This document shows, piece by piece, positions 39,301 through 51,300 of a stretch of 64,000 nt of DNA (the first letter of the stretch is position 1; every line of letters starts with the position of its first letter). Source of the stretch: Eumeta japonica (lineage: Eukaryota > Arthropoda > Insecta > Lepidoptera > Psychidae); contig BGZK01000086.1 of assembly GCA_005406025.1 (NCBI GenBank), positions 1 to 64,000 of the forward strand, in the 5' to 3' direction. Position numbers and translations under genes: made by a program. The notes under the pieces are model-generated. The model was not told the origin of the DNA. It made no database searches and saw only the letters and a list, made by a program, of their open reading frames with translations.

Positions 39301-42300
39301 ATCAGTTCTTTGCTATTAGATGTATTTATTTCGCTTTTTTTCCCCTTTGTCATTAGAAGGCAATAACTTTTCCTTGTACACATGTTCTGTAACGGGATAT
39401 TTATATTTTGTATTTGATATTAAATTTTTAAACACCGAAACGTCCTGTTCAAGGCGGATCGTGAGGTCGACGTGGTTTTTAATTACTCTTGTATCTGATT
39501 TATTTTTGCGATGCAAGTATTTAATCTTTGGGACCATGCTACGAAAAAATTCAACTCATTACTACCCTTTTAGTACTCAAACTAAACATCTACAAATAGT
39601 GTGTGCTAATACTTACATTTTTGTCTCATAAGGATAGCGATCGTCACTGAGATTTGTAAGTTTTAATTACAAGATGTAGGTCATGACATAACACTTTTAT
39701 ACGTATTATGTGACATAATATGTAATTCGAAATGTGATTTATTGTTGGTCGGTTAGTCACGATAACCATATCGGGGATCGACGATTTAGTGCAATCTCCG
39801 ATTTCTCTGAATCAGGACTTATGTTCAAAATTTATAGGCCGATGCATCCTTAGTCAGCGTTCGAACCTTATACTTTCCGACTCGAAAGTGACGCACCGAC
39901 CACCCCGGTCCGCCGACGCCTTGCGATCTTAAACGTGCCCGTGCGGCATGTACAGTTAACATTGTTTCGGATATTAGTTGAATTAATTTTATTTATTATG
40001 CTTATATTTAGTTATTTTATTATTATATTTATGTAAAAGGAGACTTTGATCTATGTGCTGAATGGAATTATATGTTTCGATGGTACCTTAATTATATTCG
40101 AATATTGTGCAGGTCGGTCGCGAGGTGGCGCATCCGGGTGTCATGAACGAGTACGACAGTTTCCAAGAGAAGAAATATTACACCTACTACCAGTGGGTCT
40201 GCTTCGTCCTGTTCTTTCAGGTGAGAATGCACGATTGTCTGTCGAGATGGTTTAAATAAGGGGCCATTCGTAAATTACGTCACACGTTTGGTCAACGAAA
40301 TGTGACAACGCGCGACAAGGCAAGGAGCGGGTCAAAAGCTTTGCGACGTCAAATCCGAAATACGAAAACGAAAAAAGGTCTATGTATTTTGTTTTGTCCA
40401 ATATTTAAAGTATTTTGAACAAAAAAAAATGTAAAAACTGTTGTTTTCATTTACGTGTGACCACCTGTGACAAGGAATGGATCAAAAACTTCATAATTTA
40501 TGTGACGTAATGTATGGATGGCCCCTAATGCTCTATGATCTGGGGAAACATTGATCGTGTGACGATCTAAAAGAATAATGTATAGTAGACTTCATTGTAA
40601 CATAATCGTATTCTAGAGATATTCTAGTTCCATTGGCGGCTACTTCTACTACTAACTACCACTTACACGTGGTTGAAAATGAAAGTGTGAGTGTGGCGTG
40701 AATTGTAAAAAAAATATTATATTGCAGCCGAGATTATACTACTGTATACAATATCAGTTAGTGCTTAACGTTTATTTAGGATTATTCTACTTTTACCTAG
40801 AATATTACAAATTAAAAAGAAATTAGGAAATGTTTAGCTTCTACATTATTTGTATAGTTAATATGCAAATAATTTATTTGTACTTAATTATTTTTATATA
40901 CAGAAACGATTTTTTTAATGCGAAAGAAAAAATAATTATAACCGCCCACGATGAGACACCTAACATTTTTAAAATAGTATCGTTCTGGATTGCATGAGGA
41001 ATCTCTCATGCAATCCAGAATGATTGCATGAGAGATCTGTTAAATCATCGTGGTTGTCACGTCGCTCCGGTGGGAAGTTGTCAAAAAGTTGCCGAAGAAA
41101 AGATTTCAACGCGCTACTTTAAAACCTTCCTATTGTCTTTCGAAGGCGATCGCTAAAGGGTGACCTAACGGCGGGAAGAAACTTATATTCGACGACTGCT
41201 CTGGTCTTTTTCGACGACGTCGTAGCCCAGCAATGTATCATATCGACTAGCATAAGACGCGTATTTTGAAATGACAATAATCAGGAGCGACTTCTAGGAT
41301 CTCTGCGAGCGCACGCGCATGTTACGTTATTAATTTATTTATTCCTGGAAAACTTACGTAACCAAGAACGGCCGGCGGGGGGTCCTGCGCGCGCTCGGCC
41401 GCGGAGGTCGTCGACTCCCGGGCCGCGGGACGCGCACGTGTTACGCGCCGGTAACGTTTTGGTTGCGAGTGTTCGAAATCATAATTAAGTACGCCGTTTA
41501 CGAGCCACTCGTTTCCTATTTAAAGCCCCGGTGGCCGACCGCTGGAGATGGCCCGCCGACGGCGGTGGGGTGCATACAGCTGCTAAATTTACTTATCTAG
41601 AATTCCAGAATTATAAATTTAGGCTAAATGTTACATACGTCTGAGAGTATTTATTAAATAAAGTAATATGTGTGTGCTGTGAAATGTCCTTAAATAATTT
41701 GCGACTAGTTTGATTGAATAGTGCCTTCCTTGACCTTAAAATATTGTCAAGGCGTGAATTAGTAAGGCGGCATCTAAGTATTTATGTTTTCGGCGTACCT
41801 GGATCATTTTTGAATATAATGATCCATACAAAAATTTAAGTAAAAGATTTTAAAGTATGAAATGTACGTTTTCTTAGAGTTCACCGTTGACGCCAAATCC
41901 CTGTGAGTTATGCGATATCGGGGCCCTTATCTTTTTGGATGGAGCTTCGAAGTTGGTATCATTTATTGAATATTAAATTTTTTCATTCCCCATTAAGTAA
42001 AATTTCAATGATGTTCCATAAAGTAAAATAATAAGCAGATCTTAGTTTTACCTATGGATAAAAATCTACTTTTAAATTCAAACGATATATGGTTTTAAAG
42101 TAATTTCATGTGATTAAAATTAGGATTGAATTGAAATTCATATTTTGTTTTAAAAGTATAAGAAATTATCTAAAATTTCTTTCTAAATCTTAGTTGCGAT
42201 GCGAGGGAGTTTTTTGTCCATTGAAAACATTACGTATGCCATGTTTATTTTCGCCCTGTAAGCCCTTAATTACGATAGTACATTTTTCAGTTGGTACGTC

Positions 42301-45300
42301 AGCTTTTTGAGGGAGTGTTATGAACGCTGTCGGGGCATTGACGTCATTCATGATGAATTACGTCAATTTTTGCAATCAATACAAAGGAAATATGACTTGG
42401 GAATATTCAAAATTTCTTTCCTCATAATCACTGCGCAGATGAAATTCTATCGATTGCATGCGCAAGTGTAAAATATTTATTATTTTGCAGTCCAAACTCG
42501 ATCGCTCGCTGGAGTGCCGACAGCCGGCGACGTGCGCGCGTGGAACGACGATTGATGCGATTCACGTACATTGAGTTATTAATATTTTAATATTATATTT
42601 CAATGTTCACGTAGGCGAATGTTGCTAATGGATTATTTAAAATTTTAGTAAAAGTGAACGCCGTTAAGGAAATAAAGTTAAGGACATCAGGTGTGACTGA
42701 GCGAACGTGGGGACAGAAGTTGCCATTGCTCACCGGTCACCGTGATATAAACACATTTGGAAATTAGTGACTGGCCTCCGATTTGTGCTGAAATGGAACT
42801 TCTGCGAGGCAGTTAATCGTATCGGTTTACTTTTTGAGATTTAACGAAGACAAGGTTATGGAGGTAGCTAGAAATTAACAAAGCTATTTTTTTTAATTAC
42901 AGCGTAAGCTGTCGTGTCGCGTTACGACACCGGTTTTGTTTCATGATTTCGACAATAATACTGCTGTCATGTACGTGCACGCCTAGCGTGTTGTTTTCAC
43001 TGCTATGAAAGTACTTAAAGAAGTTTTTCTCGTATGAGGAACATAACATGTAGCAGTATCAGAGGGCCGACTCGTGGACAACTCGCGCGGAGGGGGACGC
43101 GTACTGCGAGGTCACCCACTCGTTAGCCCGCCGACAGTTCCAAGCGGATCTCCTTCGAGAGCTAATATTTTGTATTACTTGAATATATCGTATTAAATGG
43201 TCTACCATGTTGTGCAGAATAATAGTATTCGTTTGAATCCCCACGTTTGTTGAACGCGTGTAGGCCTTCAACGTCCGCGATCACGTGTCGGGGGACGTCT
43301 CTACCTGATTCGTCGCCGCCGCCTTAACGACGTTTCGTCGTCGGCCGGTCACCGGCCGCGTGCGTAACCAGCACCGCGTAACGGTCGCGCGGCGGCAGGC
43401 GGGGTCGGGTCCTTTCGGGTACCGTAAGCCGGGGGCGGCGCGGAGGGATCGGCGCGCGCGCCGCAACAGCCGCCGATTTCCGGTCGATGGTCGTCAAAAT
43501 CTTGAGTCATCTCTCGCGATCGCCGTATCATAGCTTCCGGGAAGGCGGTGATCGGTTTTACCCCACTGCGTTTCGCAGGAAAACGGATGTGACGATTATG
43601 ATTAAGATCAAAACTCATTGGAGATCCTAAGTTATGTGTACCTAGTTTGATTGCCGGCGGCTCGATCGAGGCTTTAGGAAATGTTTTGGACAAGTGGAAA
43701 AAGAAAATAATGACTACGTCTACATTCCTGTGTAGAGCTAAATCGACCGCAAAGTGCCTGATAAGTTTTATAAAACAAACATATTGTACATATATTCCAA
43801 AACGACTTGGCGGCGATGTTTAAATTTGAAGGTTTTTTAAATTTTAAGATGATAAACTAACGTTTATTTATCATTTTTATAACGATAGAGCGTTAGAGCA
43901 TTTTTCAAAAAAATTCAATGTTTGAAAAAAATGTTCGTGCTTACTGCTGTATCACAACAAAATGTTTCGATTTCATTTAAAATATTTATAGCGACGATTT
44001 CTTAAACAATAAGAAAACTGTTACAAATTTACATTATTAAATTATTACATGTTAAAAGGTTTAGTAGGCGGTACTATATAATACTAATCGATCGTGTCCT
44101 TTCCCAGGCGATCATGTGCTACACTCCCAAGTTCCTATGGGACGCTTTCGAAGGCGGCCTCATGCGCACCATCGTGATGGGGCTGAACATGGGCATCTGT
44201 GAAGCCAAACAGAAGGAAGAGAAGAAGGACCTCCTCATCGGATACCTCATGCGATACGAAAAGGTAGGGCATTATTCTATGCATTCCTCCGTAGGTACAC
44301 ACCCGATGGCCGCCACGACAACTCATACATTCGGTATTCGAGATTGTGACCAATAGAAGCGGTTCCCATGCGTTGGCTCGTCGCCGCCGTTTCGTGAGAT
44401 GTATGCACAATGGGCGGGCGCAGAACGCGTCGCCTCGTGTAGGCGAGCGGTTGCGTGCGACTTCGTTTCATTCATATTCGGAACGTAAAAGTTGCGCGTG
44501 AATTTCGTACTTATTTTTAGGGTTCCCATGTTTCTGTGCGACGTGCGCGGATAACTTTTTCGTTCTATGTCTTTATTTTAGGAATGAAATTCCTTTCGAA
44601 TTTATTTTGAAGTAATGAAGATCAGCGATCGACTGGGAACACTGCTGCCAACTGATGCGTTGGTTTTTACGTTGTCTAAATTCTAATAATAGTTTCACTT
44701 AATTGGCCATTAGTATTACCTAAATAGTGATCGTAAATTAATTATACACCGTCAGCGGTATAATTCACTCTCTCAACACGTCGATTTACGTTGTTTTAAC
44801 TTCACAATTAGCAGTTGACTAAGTCAATCTTAAAGCTATTGACATTTGTGACATAAAATTAATGTTACAAATGCTAATATCTTTGAGATTACCTATATTT
44901 TGACATGTTTAGTTTTTAACTTTAAAACGTTTAGCATTTAACTATTACAAATGAGAGTTTGAAACACACCGCTATGTGAATAAAATATGAACAAACAATG
45001 CATATTACATAGTGTAAAAGTGCTGCGCACGAGTATAAGGGACGCGATTCCTCGTTTTTTTTTTTGCTTTATTTACATACATAAATGCTATATAAAGTCC
45101 GAATCCCACTTTGCGAATTTGTGTTGGGTTCAGACCTAGGTCGTCGAAATCAAGGAAATTCTGGTGCGATCGCTCCATTTACACATTGCCCCATAAAAGA
45201 CTACACTACACAAAAACTAGATAAACCACACTTCGAAACATTCAATACACACTATCAACTGAGTACACCAGAATATAAAGTAGGGACCAAATAGGCAAAA

Positions 45301-48300
45301 AGCAAGTACACAGTGATTGTTCATTGTGGTCTTACTTACAATCTTTTGGTAGTCACAACAAGCTCTATGTAGATATATATACATATACCAGCTTCTTAAG
45401 AGTGTGATTTATGTTACTTTAGAAACAAGATCAACTCAAACTAGTATTAAACATAGATCAGAGGGACGATTACCTCATTGTTCTAGTTATAAAAAATCAG
45501 GGATTTTTTTAATACAGCCTATACATTAATACAACCTTTTAAGCAAAATTTAAAGGGTAAGGTCGACAACATATTTGGTAAGACCCATGAATTGTCATTA
45601 AAGACCATAATAATCATCACATACACTAACACAATACTCACAAAACACTTGTGTATATATAAGATACAACAAGAGCTAACGTTACAACACACAACATTCG
45701 TATTTTAACAGTACTGAGCCACATAACTTTAACCTTAAGCCTGGTTAGTACTGAAAGCTTCGAGTTAGACACCAACTAATCTCAGGATATCCAGGTTTAT
45801 TTTGAAGTGTCAGTCATCCAGGAGAAATACATTTGAACCAATGAAATAGGGAAAATAGAACAAATGTAAATTCACAACACCTCCATGTGATAGATTGATA
45901 TAAATATCAGTCGGAAGATTGATATATATCATATCAATCGACAAGATTTTTCATTATTTTATTAATTTTATTTACTTTTTTTGACTTTAGTAAAAGTGGC
46001 ATCACTATCTGTCTCGCTCACTCATGGGAAACATGTACAGTATCCATCTCTCTCATAATTTTTCCGTAAAATTAAGAACCTACCAAGAACTTGTGTATCA
46101 AAATCATTTTAACTGAGTAAAATGGGTTAGCAAAAATCGGGTAACTTGAGGTTTTTAATTTTTTTACTCGTTTTTTTTAGTATGAAACTAACAAGTATTG
46201 TACCGTTTTAGATTCCTGTTTAAATGCGTCAACTTTTAATGGCACTTGCCAAGGCACTACTCTAGTACATTTTTTTTAAAAGAGGCCTTTTAAAAGTCGA
46301 CAAATTTTGAAAATTTTAAATTCATAGTTTAACAAATTAGTCTTAATTCTAGGAACTTGGGGCAATTGTGTCATTGTTTTTGACTGTTATTCAGATATGT
46401 TATTTAGGGTTATGGTTCCAAAGTTTAAATGAACAAAAATAATAAAAATTAACCACACTAACCGAAAAATGGTTACATTTTGATGAATATTCTAGGTTTT
46501 TCTTAAAATGCTCATAATTTTCAAACTGCATGGGATAGATTTTTTCTAATTTTTCTCATGATGGTTATGATCAATCTTGTCACCCCGTTTCGGCTTGACG
46601 TTAAGTTCTGGGACACCCTGTTTAGAAGGCCCCATAATTTATTCTGCAGTTTGTCTGTCTCTGTCGCCACAAAGGCAGTGATTGTTCTCACAATAACCAA
46701 TCAAAACATAGGCCATGTATATGTCATACTTAATGGCGGTAATGTGCGATCAGGTGCCACTTTATGGTCCGCGAGTTAGGCACCAAAGCACCTCTGAAGC
46801 GCGTGCGCGTTGGGAGGCGCCGTAAATTGGCTTCCGTGTAGTTCCGTGTAATTTTTATTGTTTTAATGCTAGTAAAAATCTTTATTGTCAATTAACAAGT
46901 GCTTCGATGCGTGTTGCTTTTTTTGTGTTTTGAATTTTAGAGTAATTATTAATTTATAGGTTGCAAATGCATACCTGCTACAAATGTTTCTTATGTTATT
47001 GCTTCTCACGATCAATAATGAATATTTAGTAATTATAGTAATATATATTTAGAAGTCATAGCAGTGAGTAGATAAATAATTATTGTAGTAAGTAATAAGG
47101 AGTTTTCTGAATCTGTTCGGAATTTAACAAATTTCTATCTTTGTTTATATCTAGTCTTTTATCGTGTACTCAAACCCACTCTTGTGTGACCACCACAGGA
47201 GCCTGAACGAGTCTCTCAGCCCTGTATGAAATTTTATGAAAATTGAACGACTAACAGGTCGACCGATCGGAAATTGAATCCGAACGCATTCGAATTTCTA
47301 AAGAAGTATGTTATTATCAATATCATACTTCTTTAAACATTCGAATAAGAATATAATATGAGCGATATATTTTATTTGTACGAAGTACGGCGCCCTGTGA
47401 AATTTTGCTTCAAACGAAATATTCTACCGGAACATCCGATGGTTTCCGTCGACTCGCTTTTGAATTTCACGCTTTGTAGCTTTCGTAAATAACTCGCTTC
47501 GCCGGCTCTAAGAAATTCACACTCCATTCACTTTCTCTATGAAAAATGTCGCTATAGGTATAAAAAATGTATAAAAAACACTGCTGCAATACGGTTCGAT
47601 CATGACTCTCGGACTAAACACGATCAGACGGTTTCTCATTGTCGCCGGTCGATTTTTTTTTATCGTCGGTCATTGGCCACAGTTGCGACGCCTGTTTTGT
47701 CACAAAATTACGAGTTCTATTGTACATCGCCGCCGTTCTAAAGAGGTGTTACGACATCTTTTCTCCCGTAAACAGCGTTGTACGTCGAATGGTTAGGAAC
47801 GGTCGTTAATGACAGTAGCTCGGAAGCGTTTTTGCGCGTGTTCAAACGGGATCCTGGTCACTTTTCCGGTTTAGAAGTCGGCTAAGTCCAAAATGAGTGT
47901 CGCGTTTGGCGGTCGCTCTCCTCTAATGGTAATGTTTGCCGATTTGTTTAACAGCGCGGCGTCTGTGTGCACTTTGCTTTACACTTCTTACGGTGTATCA
48001 TCGAAACTTAATTAATGTGGGCAGTATGAAAAAGATTTTGCGGGAAAATAAAAATATATGTAGGTAAGAGAAATGTGGTTTTGAGAAATGCGGCAATTAG
48101 TTGTGGATGCTCTCGACTGTTGATGCGGCGGATGAATTATTAAGTTTATTGATAAAGATTTTAACATGCCTTTATTAGCTTCATCTGATGTATGTATGTA
48201 TGTATGTTTGTTACCGACTCCTTTGAACTCGACTTTGTTCCACTTTGAACGGTTAGTGAACTACATAAATCCTGTAAAAAATTAAAATTGCTATATTGAT

Positions 48301-51300
48301 ATTTTAGTCATTTCTGAGACACAACTCCTTTTTCTTCCTAATCATCTTGTATTTGTCTTCATAGTGGACATATAGATTTTGTAAATTATGTGATATAACA
48401 GCTTTTTCAAGTCGTATTTTCTTACGCGATTCGTGTGCTGTTTTTTTCTGTTTCATTAATCGGCTATAAGGAATCACCTACTACCCATAGTAGGTGATTA
48501 ATTATATTCTTTTCGTATTCTAATATTTGTCGTTTTAATGTGGTTTTATCTTCTTTTAACCAAAACTCTATATATGGTAGGTGAAGATCAGTGTCTAATA
48601 CTTGGAGTCATCTTCACTTCGCTGATGACTGTCGCAACGGCAGAACTTGTCGGCGCAAGACATTGCTTGAGTTTCTCGAAAAGTGTACATATTTATCTAT
48701 AGTATGTGTTATTAATTTAGAAATGATAAGAAATCTTGAAATTGTCAACGAAACGCCTATTCGGATAGGACGGAGTGCGATGTTATCATTTAACATATTA
48801 ATGATGATATTGCATGAGTCGATAATTTTATTAAATTTAATACGTTTGTAAAGTTAAATCTCGTTAACGATACGGAAAAGCGAAATAAAACCCTTCGCTG
48901 TTGAGTACCGCATTTTTTTTGATAGGATAAAATAAATTTTGCGTATAGTCGTCGCTATTATCATTTTATTTTTATGTCTTCATCTTCACCATCACCGGCT
49001 GAGCGCCAATAACATAGCTGAGCCACGGTGTAGGGTCACAGTTGTTAGAGAAATCGATCAATACAAAAGATACAGCGTTCTAGACCGAGCGTCGTGCCGA
49101 GCGGGCGAAGTCGCGGTAAATTTCAATACTTAAGGAAAACAATCGTTGCACAAATTTCGATTCACGTCCGGGGTAGCGGGCCAACCTCTTGATCGCAGGG
49201 ATCTGCTCATCGTCACGACAGGTGGAAAACCCATCTCATCAGGTCAGCGCGATGGCCCGAATAAGCGGTGTAAAGTTAACTATCCCTTTTCACGTTGCCT
49301 CGGCGAATTTGAACGATCTCGCGTCGTCTGCTCCGTTCGCACAAAGAGCGTACGTTTCAGTGAGCCCTCAGCCCGTAGTAAGAATCATGTATCGCATACA
49401 CAGGTAATTGTTATAAACATTGCGGGCAAGATGAAGTTATCTCGATGTAAGTTTCTATATGTTGGGACGTTGGCCATATAAAATTTTGCCAAATCTCACA
49501 TCTCCCGATTAACCCTTGACACGGCGGCGCGGCGTTTTGCCACTTGTCGTGTCGCTTTGTGCGACGCGTTCGCCTTGACACCGCCCGCCGGCCGTGATCA
49601 TTGTCTGTCGGTTACGTGCGTATGCGCAGGAACGAGATTAAATTAAATAGCTGTTTGCGTATGCTAATTCTGAGATTTCGCCCGTTTCTCGTATTAAGAC
49701 TCGGACCGTTTCGTCTACTCGCGGGAATGTCTATGGGTACTGAAAGATTGTTGTGGAATGTTCCACTCGAATAAAAATCCAGAGTAGAATTCCTACGTGA
49801 AAGCTAGGTCTTGAAGATACCTGGACAAGTGATATGCCGTAGACCCGTCTACACCCAGCACCGTGTGATGGTTAAGGGGTGTCCGTCCTCCCAAGAGTCC
49901 ATCATGAGAAGTAAAAAGCTATAAGTTAATGATGATGCAGAATATTAAGAAGGGTGGCTATCGCTTTGTATTTTAAATTTACTCTTTGATGTGTTCAACA
50001 CGTTAAAGTTTCATAATGCAAGCAAATTAAAAATATAAGAAATAGTTTTAGGTAGGTAGAGTTCAGTCTCGGGGCAAGTTCTACATCATCGAGATATTGT
50101 CTTTCGTTTCACATAAGACGTTATTAGATCGACCGATATTTTTGTGCACGGATGAACTCAAATGAAGTGAACGAAAATGAAATGAAGAGCAAACTTTTAA
50201 AAGATATATTAACATAAGCGCTGCAGTGACACGCGAACTTATCGTTAGAAATATATCCTATTAAAATTATTTCACCGTTTAAATTATTACCGAACCCTCT
50301 TTTGACGTACCCTGAAATAATTTTTTTTTCGATTATGGAATCGTCATTTGTGGTCGATTTCTAATCGGCCGTAGACCGGCCGAATTAGGATCGCGAAGGC
50401 GCCGCATCAATAACCCAAATTTTAGTAAACCGTTAGGTGCGAGAAGACTCGCATACAGAGTCGTTTAGCAGTCGCAGTATTTTGGTCTCTCTGTCTCTCT
50501 CTCTGAATATGTAGTCTATCTAAAAGTGCGACTATTTTCTTCAATCGCATATAACAGTCACGTTGTTTTCATTGTAATAAAAATGTGTGCTTTTCTTTCT
50601 AACTTTTATCTACCTATTTTGAGCACTCTGATATTCCAGCTATTCACTCGAAAAATATAGTTGATGAAATAGAAATAGGAATTTTACACGAGAACAATAA
50701 AAAATGTCTATCCTAAGACAAGGCCTATAATAATTATGTATTAAGGGCTATACGTAATTTTAATCATTAAAATTCAAATCATATTTTGCTATCGGTACCT
50801 TTACTATATATATAAATAAGTATAGTCTGATGTTCGAGAGCTGTTGCAAAATCGTGACGCATAGACCTTTTCTTTTAAATGCATATAATCTATGCGATAG
50901 TGGCGTCTGATTATAGAAACGTGGATGTTCCTTCAATTTTAGAGAAGATTTACTTTAAAAGAGGCAAAGTTACATGTGTAAGGTTGAACTTCGGTAAGAC
51001 TGTCTATACATGCGCACGTAAATCGGATGGTGTTCAAGACAATGTATTCATCTTAGGTAACTAATTTACTTTCACAAAATTCTACCACAGAATACTCTTT
51101 AACGTTATTCCATAACATTCGCACATCTCGACATCGTCAGTTGAAATCCATTAGATTGCACAAAGAAACGCATCGAGTGCATTGTGTGCAAATCGGTGAA
51201 GCTACGGCCGCCGCGGGCTGTGACGACGCGCGCAGCTGGCGCGGCCGAGGCGCCCGCGCCGGCGCTCTGTGTCTTGCTCCTCTCCCCCTCGGTTTGTATT

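Larger units (their letters stand above)
30328..40112 (+). other. inx1: inx1 intron 1 (about 9.8 kb)
   Basis: Donor GTGAGT at 30328, acceptor ATTGTGCAG ending at 40112, phase 0. It holds the full-length AGGGTTCCG element (32181-32902), a hairpin (33198-33251), lepidopteran dispersed-repeat text (33690-34010), a CpG-rich patch (34320-34450 and 34920-35050) and the 1748-bp CAC-ended element (35915-37662). Many short open frames on both strands are not genes. Confidence 0.9.
40221..44107 (+). other. inx1: inx1 intron 2 (about 3.9 kb)
   Basis: Begins GTGAGAATG and ends TTTCCCAG. Contains a MITE close to the donor (40260-40525), a near-perfect palindrome with a third partial copy (40983-41036), a dense CpG stretch (41360-41570), a CRE-like palindrome (42337-42367) and a second CpG stretch (43270-43480). 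Open frames at 43059-43693 minus arise from that CpG stretch. Confidence 0.9.

Noticed and set aside
43349..43693. 114-codon minus-strand frame
   Set aside because: Produced by the CpG island at 43270-43480; proline/arginine runs and no motif.
49780..49930. GTAGACCCGTCTAC and surrounding GC-richer text as a structured RNA
   Set aside because: Only a short palindrome; no cloverleaf or other consistent fold was apparent and no second copy was found in the window.
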